Assembly (NCBI GenBank): GCA_005801395.1
Contig: SYDV01000108.1
Location: forward strand, 1 to 10,480
From: Planctomycetia bacterium
GTDB taxonomy: Bacteria; Planctomycetota; UBA11346
DNA: 10,480 nt
Reading direction: 5' to 3'
Shown piece by piece: positions 1 through 6,669 of the stretch; position 1 is the first letter of the stretch; every line of letters begins with the position of its first letter. The position numbers and the translations under genes are program-made. The notes under the pieces are model-generated. The model searched no databases and was not told the DNA's origin. It saw only the letters and a list, made by a program, of their open reading frames with translations.

Positions 1-144
1 CGGAGTCACCGCCGTCCCTGGCTCCCACACCACCTCCATCGCACCACCTGGAGTCTGCACCAACACCGACTCAGGAGACGTAATTTCTGACGGAATTACC
101 CCATCACCAAATGGGTGACCGGGAAACGGAGAGGATGACTGCAT
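1..144 (-). CDS. Partial ORF, possibly the transposase N-terminus
   Basis: An open minus-strand frame runs from the ATG at 144-142 to the window edge, giving 48 codons with no stop. An in-frame stop (TAG) lies a short way upstream of the ATG. The peptide begins MQSSSPFPG and continues through PGGAMEVVWEPGTAVTP at the edge. The sense quality is good, with no low-complexity or rare-codon string. From memory the closing segment resembles the start of some DDE transposases that continue with a GQLVFF-type motif, but the decisive part is outside the window, so the function is not established. A weak GGA lies 4 bases before the ATG. The ORF starts about 50 bases inside the point where sulfatase homology stops, as expected for the first gene of a small insertion element. 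Confidence 0.4.
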   Translation of the reverse strand, partial: MQSSSPFPGHPFGDGVIPSEITSPESVLVQTPGGAMEVVWEPGTAVTP

Positions 145-193
145 TTTTCCAGTCGAATGCGACTAGACGAGGCGGGCAACTGCTTTTTTCAGG
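1..193 (-). mobile_element. Putative end of an insertion element (partial)
   Basis: This is inferred from three observations. A minus-strand ORF begins at 144 and leaves the window at base 1. The sulfatase reading frame becomes recognisable from about base 194 and not before it. Read on the minus strand, the sequence from 193 begins CCTGAAAAAAGCAGTTG, which would suit a terminal repeat beginning with CC. A small inverted repeat (AGTCG 151-155, CGACT 160-164) sits just before the ORF start, a place where some insertion sequences carry a hairpin that limits read-in translation. The other end of the element and any target duplication lie outside the window, so neither the family nor the exact boundary can be fixed. 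An assembly junction or an unrelated neighbouring gene are alternatives. Confidence 0.4.
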
Positions 194-1399
194 ATTAAAG
201 CCGGACACGCGACCATGCCCGCGATGTTGCAGTCGTCGGGTTATCGTACCGCAGTGGTGGGCAAATGGCATTTAGGTTTGGGCGATGGCAATGTGAATTG
301 GAATAAACCAATACCAACTGACTGTCCAATTGATATCGGGTTTAGTACGAGTTTTATTATGGCGGCAACTGGGGACCGGGTGCCGTGTGTGTATGTGCGT
401 GATCGTTTAGTAGTTGGATTAGATCCTGCCGATCCGATTGAAGTCAGTTACGGCAAGCCCATTGCCGGTCAACCAACTGGCAAAGATAATCCGGATCTTT
501 TACGCATCCATCCCAGCCATGGGCATGACCAATCTATCGTCAATGGTATTAGTCGAATTGGTTACATGAAAGGTGGCAAATCGGCTTTGTGGACCGACGA
601 AAATATGGCGGATGATTTCACCGGTGAAGCGGTGCGTTTTATCGAGCAATCAAAGGACAAACCATTTTTCTTATTCTTTGCTCTCCATGATCCCCATGTG
701 CCTCGCGTTCCACATCCGCGCTTTGTTGGTAAATCCCAATTAGGTCCGCGTGGCGATGCGATTGTGCAGGCGGATTGGTGCGTTGGACAAATCACCGAAA
801 CGTTAGCGCGCTTGGGTTTGGATAAAAATACGTTGGTAATTATTTCCAGTGATAATGGACCGGTTTTGGATGACGGTTATAAAGACGAAGCGAAGGAGAA
901 AAATGGCGATCATAAATCGGCTGGTCCTTTGCGGGGTGGAAAATATTCGCGTTATGAAGGCGGCACGCGGGTTCCCTTTATCACCAGTTGGCCAGGTCGT
1001 ATTAATCCAAGTGTGTCGGACGCCATCGTTTCTCAGGTCGATCTTTACGCCAGTTTAGCCGCCTTAGTTGGTGGTACCTTGGCAGAGACGGATGCTCCAG
1101 ACAGCATTAATGTGTTACCGGCATTATTGGGAACCAGTCAAACAGGACGTGATCACGTGATCGTAGATGCGCGTGGAATGGGTATTCGAGTCGGTAATTG
1201 GAAATACCTACCAGCGGTAAAAGGCGAAAAAGTTAATAAAAATACCAATACAGAATTAGGCTCGGTCGATGCCGGCGTATTGTATGACCTGAAAAACGAC
1301 CCAGGCGAAACGATGGACCTCGCTGCGAAGCATCCCGATAAAGTGGCAGAATTAAAAGCGAAACTGGAAGCGCTTCAGGCTGCGGGTCGCAGTCGATGA
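194..1399 (+). pseudogene. Sulfatase (arylsulfatase family S1), 5'-truncated
   Basis: This is the C-terminal two-thirds or more of a formylglycine-dependent sulfatase, which would hydrolyse sulfate esters, often on polysaccharides, outside the cytoplasm. Counting from the ATG at 215, visible family motifs are GKWHLG (16-21, Lys and His of the active site), HDPHVPRVPHP (158-168), SSDNGP (211-216, with the metal-binding Asp-Asn pair at 213-214) and a C-terminal block ending near the NDPGE motif. Missing are the signal peptide, the N-terminal Asp pair and the CxPSR motif whose Cys becomes formylglycine. Homology-like sequence extends in frame upstream of 215 to about 194 (IKAGHAT before MPAML), with stop codons further upstream in this frame (from 110 and 167). 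The ATG at 215 is therefore an internal Met, not a true start. Without the catalytic Cys the product should be inactive. The break coincides with the putative insertion element at 1-193. Confidence 0.75.
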
Positions 1400-1423
1400 A
1401 AAGAGAGCGATTCGATATAACCC

Positions 1424-2182
1424 TTACAGCCCAACAATACTTTCATCCACGCCACTGACGGTGATGACGAGTTGGGTCTTTAAATGATTATTCAGGGAAT
1501 CTTGAATAAAATTCAGCGTGCCACCGACGGATGATGAGCAAGAACCACAAGCACCGTGGTATTGCACAAACAACTCATCACCTTTGAGGTCAACTAAATC
1601 AAGTCCGCCACCATCGCTGGCGAGTGCCGGACGTACATGAATGTCCAAAACGGACTCAATACGGCGAACTTTTTCGAATAATCCGACTTCGGTCCAAGGC
1701 AATGCGGCTGCGGTGCCACCGGTGGCGACAACGGCGTCAGGCGTGGCTTTGGCACCTTGATGGCGTTCGAGCGCTTTGCGCAGCACATAAAACGGATGGT
1801 CGGCGTCTGGATGATTGGTGGCGACCAATTCTAAGACCGCGCCGCCGTTAGCGTCGCGCAATTGCGTGTCGGCTTGGCGCGGCGTGAAACGCGCTGCGTC
1901 TTCTAACGTGCGGCTGATGGCCTGTTCGATCATCAAATCGTAGGCAGCTTTAAGGCCGTCTTTGGCCGGCGAACGGAAACGCCCATCGCGCACGATGCCA
2001 GCTTTGTCGACCAATAACGTAATGGAAATGTGCTCAGGAGCATGGGCCGCACCGTGATCCGTAGTGACTAACGTCAGCTCTTTGGCTTTGGCATTTGCCT
2101 CAGTCAATTCACCAAAATGGCGCATCTCGCTCAGGCGTGAAATGGCTTTAGCACTCAAAGCATGGGTATCAGTCGGGGGCAC
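1424..2182 (-). CDS. NifU-like Fe-S protein, Cys-free IscU-like N-domain plus Nfu C-domain
   Basis: A 252-residue protein. Residues about 168-243 form a NifU C-terminal (Nfu) domain with the cluster-binding C212-G-S-C215; proteins with this domain carry and deliver [4Fe-4S] clusters in the cytoplasm. Residues about 33-145 read like a diverged IscU/NifU N-terminal scaffold (VDKAGIVRDGRFRSPAKDG at 58-76 aligns by eye with the IscU segment around its GCG cysteine). None of the scaffold cysteines is present: the protein's only two Cys are those of CGSC. The N-domain therefore probably no longer assembles clusters and may serve in binding a client or a partner. The GTG start at 2182-2180 is favoured because AGGA lies 8 bases upstream. 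The gene converges on the sulfatase remnant (24-base gap) and diverges from cimA. No isc or suf genes are adjacent. Confidence 0.8.
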   Translation of the reverse strand: MPPTDTHALSAKAISRLSEMRHFGELTEANAKAKELTLVTTDHGAAHAPEHISITLLVDKAGIVRDGRFRSPAKDGLKAAYDLMIEQAISRTLEDAARFTPRQADTQLRDANGGAVLELVATNHPDADHPFYVLRKALERHQGAKATPDAVVATGGTAAALPWTEVGLFEKVRRIESVLDIHVRPALASDGGGLDLVDLKGDELFVQYHGACGSCSSSVGGTLNFIQDSLNNHLKTQLVITVSGVDESIVGL

Positions 2183-2287
2183 GGCGTCGTTCCTAGGGCG
2201 GGCACGCTATGGCGAGTTTGGCCTAGAGACAGGGGCGATTGGTGGGATTTCGACAGGGCGAATTGGCGAAGGAGGTGTTGTTCCCCC

Positions 2288-2365
2288 TTGATCTTCTCCC
2301 GAAATTACCCTACGACAACATCCATGCTGCGAATTACCATCACTCGAATTAGCACCGGCCACTAG
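2288..2365 (+). CDS. Putative Ile/Thr-rich leader peptide upstream of cimA
   Basis: A short ORF ends at TAG 2363-2365. From the ATG at 2324 it reads MLRITITRISTGH, where 6 of 13 residues are Ile or Thr (Ile codons 4, 6 and 9; Thr codons 5, 7 and 11). That ATG has no SD. An in-frame TTG at 2288 gives a 25-residue version beginning MIFSRNYPTTTS and lies 12 bases after a strong AGGAGG (2270-2275), so the start is undecided. The composition resembles the leader peptides of enterobacterial thr and ilv operons, and the gene downstream makes the first isoleucine-specific intermediate. Alternative hairpins follow at the right distance. The inferred role is sensing of charged tRNA-Ile, and perhaps tRNA-Thr, by ribosome stalling. 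No expression evidence exists, and a chance ORF is possible. Confidence 0.45.
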   Translation: MIFSRNYPTTTSMLRITITRISTGH

Positions 2366-2376
2366 CCGAACGCAGC

Positions 2377-2430
2377 GCAAGTCCCTTACCGTGAGCCTGA
2401 TGTGCCCACTTGCCTGCTGAGTGCGAGTGG
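2377..2430 (+). promoter_or_regulatory. Putative attenuator: two mutually exclusive RNA pairings
   Basis: CCACTTGC (2406-2413) can pair with GCGAGTGG (2423-2430), giving 8 bp with one G-U and a 9-base loop. Its ACTTGC part (2408-2413) can instead pair perfectly with GCAAGT (2377-2382). The two structures share bases and exclude each other, as in antiterminator/terminator switches. The first pairing arm begins 12 bases after the leader stop codon. A ribosome sitting on the stop would cover that arm, whereas one stalled on the Ile codons would leave it free. Only a weak T-rich stretch (TTATATT, 2434-2440) follows the downstream hairpin, so it is not a textbook terminator. Pairings were found by eye; no folding energy was calculated. 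Confidence 0.4.
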
Positions 2431-2484
2431 CCGTTATATTCCTCCGCCATAACCAATTCGGCACACGGGCTAACGAAATCGATC

Positions 2485-4089
2485 ATGACTACGACCTCAA
2501 CTACCTCTACTCCTGCTGTGAAGTTGGAGATCTACGACACCACGTTGCGTGACGGCACGCAAGGCGAGGGCGTTAATGTGAGCTTGGAAGACAAGCTGGC
2601 ATTGACCAAAGCCCTCGACTGGTTGGGTGTGGATTTCATTGAAGGCGGCTGGCCCGGTTCGAATCCCAAAGACGTCGCGTATTTTGAAGCGGTGCGGTCG
2701 TTGAAGCTGACGCATGCAAAGGTCACGGCTTTTGGTTCAACGCGTCACGCAAAAAATGCGGCAAAGGATGATGCGAATTTACAAAAATTGATCGAGGCCC
2801 AAGCCGATGTGATCTGTATCTTCGGAAAAACCTGGGACATGCACGTGACCGTCGCGTTGCGCGTGTCTTTAGAAGATAATTTAGAGATGATCCGTTCATC
2901 AGTGACTTATTTAAAAGAAGCCAGTGGTCGTCCGGTATTTTATGATGCAGAACATTTTTTCGACGGCTACAAAGCGAATAATGAATATGCGTTACAAACG
3001 TTAGAGGCCGCTGTTGCCGCTGGCGCAGAGCGCATCATCTTGTGCGACACCAATGGTGGCGCGATGCCAGATGAAGTCGATGTCGCCGTGCGCATGGTAC
3101 GTTCGCGTTTACCGAAAGCATTCATCGGTATCCATGTCCATAACGATGGTGGATTAGCAACGGCGAATACGTTGCGCGCCGTGCAGGCTGGTGCTCGTCA
3201 AGTCCAAGGTACCATCAATGGCGTGGGTGAACGTTGTGGAAACGTTGATTTAACCACGGTTATCGCCAATGCGGAAATAAAACTCGGTTATCAATGTTTG
3301 CCTGAGGGTCATCGTCAACGACTGACGGAAATCAGTCGTTTGGTGTGGGAACGCATCAATGTGGTTGGTCCAGTCAATCAACCGTATGTCGGACGCGCTG
3401 CGTTCGCGCACAAGGGCGGAATTCATGTCAGCGCCGTGCAGCGTAATTCGCTGACTTACGAACACGTCACGCCGGAATCGGTGGGCAATGAACGTCGGAT
3501 ATTAATCAGTGAATTATCTGGCCGTTCCAATGTGCAGGCGAAATTAGCGGAACGCTATCCGCAGTTACAAGACAACGCGGTATTAAAAAGTGTGCTAGAT
3601 GCCGTCATGGCGCGTGAAAATGCCGGATATAGTTACGAAGCAGCCGAAGCCAGTTTTGATTTGTTAGTGCGCCGCCAAGTGGGTGCGTACAAACCGGCGT
3701 TTGTATTGCATCATTATCGCATTCATGGTCTGGGAACCCCTGGAGATGCGCGCGATTTAGTCGAAGCCACGGTTAAACTCGACATCAATAATGAAACGCG
3801 GTTGTTTGCTTCCGAAGGTCACGGTCCAGTGGATGCATTAAGCCATGCATTAATGTCGGCATTGATCCAGTCATTTCCGCAGTTGAAGGATCTCCACTTA
3901 GTGGACTTTAAAGTGCGCGTGGTCAACAGCGCTGATGGTACCGCCGCTAAAGTGCGCGTGCTGATCGAGCATCAATACCACGGTCGATCGATCGGCACGA
4001 TCGGCGTTGATGAAAACATCATCGAAGCCAGTTGGAAAGCCTTGTGCGAAGCAGTGGAATACACGCTGACGGTCGAGTCGAAGAATTAA
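2485..4089 (+). CDS. cimA: (R)-citramalate synthase
   Basis: Condenses pyruvate with acetyl-CoA to (R)-citramalate, the entry to isoleucine synthesis that bypasses threonine; leuCD and leuB products then carry it to 2-oxobutanoate. The 534-residue protein has an N-terminal HMG-CoA-lyase-like TIM barrel with YDTTLRDGTQGEG (17-29), metal ligands in HVHNDGG (217-223) and GVGERCGN (246-253), then an AHKGGIH segment. A C-terminal LeuA-type allosteric domain follows from about 390 to 530, the usual site of end-product (isoleucine) inhibition. Length and the GTQGEGVNVS motif fit the TIGR00977 citramalate synthase type better than 2-isopropylmalate synthase. The ATG at 2485 is chosen; an in-frame TTG at 2410 would lie inside the attenuator stem and add 25 residues unlike the family. 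No clear SD precedes 2485. Upstream lies a putative Ile/Thr leader ORF; downstream is a strong hairpin. Confidence 0.9.
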   Translation: MTTTSTTSTPAVKLEIYDTTLRDGTQGEGVNVSLEDKLALTKALDWLGVDFIEGGWPGSNPKDVAYFEAVRSLKLTHAKVTAFGSTRHAKNAAKDDANLQKLIEAQADVICIFGKTWDMHVTVALRVSLEDNLEMIRSSVTYLKEASGRPVFYDAEHFFDGYKANNEYALQTLEAAVAAGAERIILCDTNGGAMPDEVDVAVRMVRSRLPKAFIGIHVHNDGGLATANTLRAVQAGARQVQGTINGVGERCGNVDLTTVIANAEIKLGYQCLPEGHRQRLTEISRLVWERINVVGPVNQPYVGRAAFAHKGGIHVSAVQRNSLTYEHVTPESVGNERRILISELSGRSNVQAKLAERYPQLQDNAVLKSVLDAVMARENAGYSYEAAEASFDLLVRRQVGAYKPAFVLHHYRIHGLGTPGDARDLVEATVKLDINNETRLFASEGHGPVDALSHALMSALIQSFPQLKDLHLVDFKVRVVNSADGTAAKVRVLIEHQYHGRSIGTIGVDENIIEASWKALCEAVEYTLTVESKN

Positions 4090-4095
4090 TTCTTC

Positions 4096-4141
4096 GGTGC
4101 TGCGCTTTGCGTCCAGGTATCTAGGAGCAAAGCGCGGCGCC
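4096..4141 (+). terminator. Strong hairpin after cimA, possible terminator without a U-tract
   Basis: Bases 4096-4110 pair with 4127-4141 over 15 bp. The inner 9 bp are perfect (GCGCTTTGC with GCAAAGCGC) and the outer part has two G-U pairs. The 16-base loop can pair a further TCC with GGA. It begins 6 bases after the cimA stop. No run of T follows, so it may be a weak or factor-assisted terminator, an mRNA 3'-end stabiliser or a processing site. It separates cimA from the ABC-F gene and makes co-transcription of the two less certain. Confidence 0.55.
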
Positions 4142-4187
4142 CTGCTGATTGCCCAATCCTTCCGACCTCCTAGCGTGCGCCCTCCTT

Positions 4188-6002
4188 ATGGCGCGCACTT
4201 TCATTCAGGTCTCGGATTTACATAAACACTATGGTTCTACCGCCATTTTGGATGGGGGATCGGTAACGATTCTTGATGATCACCGGATTGGGGTCATTGG
4301 TCGCAATGGAGCAGGAAAATCGACCCTGTGCCGAATTATTTTGGGTGAAGAGCAAGCTGATGGCGGGAGCATTTCTATGCACGCCGACATGCGCCTGAGC
4401 TATTTGGAGCAGAAGGATCCATTTCGCGAAAATGAAAGTGTCCTGGATTACCTGATGCGTTATTCCGGCTGCCCGGATTGGCGTTGTGGCCAATTGGCTG
4501 GTCGGTTCCTGCTAAAAAATGATATGTTGACGACCGTCGTGCGGAGTTTGTCAGGGGGTTTTCAAACCCGCGTGCGTTTGTGTGCGATGTTGTTGAAAGA
4601 ACCAAACTTTTTGGTGCTCGACGAACCGACCAACTACCTCGATTTACGTACGCTGTTGTTGCTCGAACGGTTTCTAACCGATTATCGTGGTGGTTATATT
4701 ATTGTGTCGCATGACCGTGAATTTTTGAAACGGACATGCACCTCGACGCTTGAAGTCGAACGCGGACAAATTGTATTGTACCCTGGCGATGTCGAAAGCT
4801 ACCTCGCATACAAAGCCGAGCAGCGCGCCCAGGCAGAAGCCTTTAACGCTAATGTTGAAATTCGTCGCAAACAATTACAGACGTTCGTTGATAAAAATAA
4901 AGCCAAAGCATCGAAAGCAACTCAAGCTGCGTCAAAAGCTAAAATGTTGGATCGTTTAGAAACGGTGAAAGTAGACGGCGATTTAGCCGCAGTAACCATT
5001 ACGATTAATTCGGTAGAGACGCGTCAAGGCGCCGCTGTTCGCATTATGGATTTAGGTATTGGTTATCCTGAAAAAACTATCGCGAATGGCATCACCTTTG
5101 AAATTGATCGCGGTCGACATGTAGCGGTGGTGGGTGATAATGGACAGGGTAAAACCACATTCTTATCAACTATTGCCGGAAAATTACCGACCAAAGCCGG
5201 CGAGATTCGTTGGGGTCATGGCATTGTGGTTGGCACTTATGCGCAACATGTTTTCACGGCGATGGATCCATCGGTGTCGGTGCAACGTTATTTAGAACGG
5301 GCGGCGGCTTCAGCCGGTGGGCCGATGACTCCAACCCAGCGAATTTTAGATATGGCGGGATCGTTTTTATTTCGCGGTAGCGACGTAGAAAAGAAAATTG
5401 CCGTATTATCTGGTGGTGAACGTGCGCGGTTATGTTTAGCCGGTTTATTATTATCGCGTTGCACGGTGATGTTGCTCGACGAACCGACCAATCATTTGGA
5501 TTTTGAAACTGTCGAAGCCTTAGCTGATGCGCTGAAGACTTATGACGGAACGATTTTCTTTACCAGTCACGATCGTACGTTCGTTTCACGCGTGGCCACC
5601 GATATTGTTGAAGTGAATAACGGAAAAGTGGAACTCTACGGCGATGATTATGCTGGGTATGTTTATCGCATTGAACGTGAAACACGGGAAGGCACCGATG
5701 GACCAAGTTCGACGCAGACCAGTGCTGTAGCGGCGCCGAAAAAAGTTGTCAGTGCGAGTGATCGCAAAGCACTACACGAACACGTGCGTGGATTACGCAA
5801 TCAATTGAAACAGGTGGAAAAAAAGGTCGCTTTATTGGATGCGGAAAAGAAAAAACTTTCCGCGACTCTCGAAGCTGATCCAACCACGTATCAACCAGAC
5901 ATCATTGCTCGTTTAGATACCGTTACCGCGGAATTAGACGCCCAAGAAGGCCGCTGGCTGGAACTCAACGACGAGATAGAAAACAACTCCGCTCAGGAAT
6001 AA
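4188..6002 (+). CDS. ABC-F family ATPase (Uup-like), probable ribosome-associated factor
   Basis: A soluble protein of 604 residues with two ATP-binding domains and no membrane segments, so not a transporter. ABC-F proteins act on ribosomes; Uup-type members are also linked to DNA transposition and repair phenotypes. Domain 1: Walker A GRNGAGKST (38-46), signature LSGGF (121-125), Walker B FLVLDEPTNYLD (141-152) and switch His175. The charged interdomain linker spans about 205-265. Domain 2: Walker A GDNGQGKTT (316-324), signature LSGGE (407-411), Walker B LLDEPTNHLD (429-438) and His461. The end (about 523-598) is a charged coiled coil like the Uup C-terminal domain. All catalytic residues are present; the only oddity is Phe instead of Gln or Glu in the first signature. 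The ATG at 4188 is preferred over an in-frame TTG at 4149, because the family sequence begins MARTFIQVSDL. No SD is visible. It is probably co-transcribed with the SEC-C gene 16 bases downstream. Confidence 0.88.
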   Translation: MARTFIQVSDLHKHYGSTAILDGGSVTILDDHRIGVIGRNGAGKSTLCRIILGEEQADGGSISMHADMRLSYLEQKDPFRENESVLDYLMRYSGCPDWRCGQLAGRFLLKNDMLTTVVRSLSGGFQTRVRLCAMLLKEPNFLVLDEPTNYLDLRTLLLLERFLTDYRGGYIIVSHDREFLKRTCTSTLEVERGQIVLYPGDVESYLAYKAEQRAQAEAFNANVEIRRKQLQTFVDKNKAKASKATQAASKAKMLDRLETVKVDGDLAAVTITINSVETRQGAAVRIMDLGIGYPEKTIANGITFEIDRGRHVAVVGDNGQGKTTFLSTIAGKLPTKAGEIRWGHGIVVGTYAQHVFTAMDPSVSVQRYLERAAASAGGPMTPTQRILDMAGSFLFRGSDVEKKIAVLSGGERARLCLAGLLLSRCTVMLLDEPTNHLDFETVEALADALKTYDGTIFFTSHDRTFVSRVATDIVEVNNGKVELYGDDYAGYVYRIERETREGTDGPSSTQTSAVAAPKKVVSASDRKALHEHVRGLRNQLKQVEKKVALLDAEKKKLSATLEADPTTYQPDIIARLDTVTAELDAQEGRWLELNDEIENNSAQE

Positions 6003-6018
6003 CTAGTTAGGAACACCC

Positions 6019-6528
6019 ATGGCTAAAGCCGTTACTTCTACCGAACCATGCCCATGCACCAGTGGCCGTACCTACGGCGAATGCTGCGAACCATTTCTGA
6101 CCAAGAAAAGCCTTCCTCAAACCGCTGAAGCGTTAATGCGTTCTCGCTATAGTGCTTATGCGGTAGGTCAGGTTGATTACGTCATGGAAACCGATGATCC
6201 CAATAATGGTGGCGAATTTGATCGCACCTCAGCCGACACGTGGTCGAGTAAATCCGAATGGATTGGTTTAGAGGTCGTCGACAAAGTCGCTGGTGGCGCC
6301 AATGATAAAGAAGGTGTCGTAGAATTTATCGCCCGTTTTAAAATTGGCGCTAAAGAAATGTCGCACAAAGAACGTTCGCGCTTTCGCAAGGTCGAGGGAA
6401 AATGGTATTATGTCGATGGACATACTCCGGCGCTCAAACCCTTCGTTAAAGAAGAACCAGCGATTGGCCGCAATGATCCTTGTCATTGTGGAAGCGGAAA
6501 AAAATTCAAGAAATGTCACGGCGCGTAA
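6019..6528 (+). CDS. ychJ: YchJ-family (UPF0225) protein with two SEC-C motifs
   Basis: A 169-residue cytoplasmic protein. The N-terminal SEC-C motif has C11, C13, C22 and C23 (PCPCTSG...GECC); the C-terminal one has C155, C157, C166 and H167 ([16 protein letters not shown]). SEC-C motifs bind zinc and occur at the end of SecA, where they contact SecB and ribosomes. Between them (about 30-135) lies an NTF2-like YchJ domain with the hallmark [13 protein letters not shown] (38-50) and a conserved WxGLEV segment. The order SEC-C, NTF2-like, SEC-C matches E. coli YchJ, whose role is not settled. The ATG is supported by AGGA 6 bases upstream (TTAGGAACACCC). The gene starts 16 bases after the ABC-F stop, so the two likely form an operon, and the next hairpin ends it. 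Both zinc motifs are intact. Confidence 0.88.
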   Translation: MAKAVTSTEPCPCTSGRTYGECCEPFLTKKSLPQTAEALMRSRYSAYAVGQVDYVMETDDPNNGGEFDRTSADTWSSKSEWIGLEVVDKVAGGANDKEGVVEFIARFKIGAKEMSHKERSRFRKVEGKWYYVDGHTPALKPFVKEEPAIGRNDPCHCGSGKKFKKCHGA

Positions 6529-6615
6529 GCGTCAATCAGGCTTATCGTTTACGGTTTTTTCTTGTTTATTTCTACAGCTTGTGTTCCAAGTGATGGAAAA
6601 TTGGTAAGAACATAA

Positions 6616-6649
6616 AAAAGGCTGAGATCGATGCCGATCTCAGCCTTTT
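6616..6649. terminator. Bidirectional intrinsic terminator
   Basis: A perfect 11-bp stem (6620-6630 with 6635-6645; GGCTGAGATCG with CGATCTCAGCC) with the 4-base loop ATGC is flanked by an A-run on the left (6614-6619) and TTTTCTTTT on the right (6646-6654). The A and T tracts extend the stem to 15 bp. It therefore works as an intrinsic terminator on either strand. It lies between convergent genes: the YchJ gene ends at 6528 and the DUF1552 gene ends at 6670. The rest of the 141-base spacer shows nothing else clear. Confidence 0.92.
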
Positions 6650-6669
6650 CTTTTATGATGGCGTTTGTC

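Noticed and set aside
215..1399. Intact sulfatase starting at the ATG at 215
   Set aside because: A complete sulfatase needs the CxPSR motif upstream of GKWHLG; here GKWHLG is only 16 residues from the Met, and family-like sequence continues upstream of it.
1400..1423. Possible terminator between the convergent sulfatase remnant and the NifU-like gene
   Set aside because: The 24-base gap shows no inverted repeat or T-run.
2330..2351. Direct repeat CGAATTA (2330-2336 and 2345-2351)
   Set aside because: It is explained by the repeated Arg-Ile codons of the putative leader peptide and is too short to be called a separate element.
2410..2484. N-terminal extension of cimA from a TTG at 2410
   Set aside because: It lies inside the putative attenuator stem, has no SD and encodes residues unlike the citramalate synthase start; the ATG at 2485 gives the usual beginning close to the YDTTLRDG motif.
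4149..4187. N-terminal extension of the ABC-F protein from a TTG at 4149
   Set aside because: It has no SD and begins 8 bases after the long hairpin; the sequence MARTFIQVSDL from the ATG at 4188 matches a normal ABC-F start.
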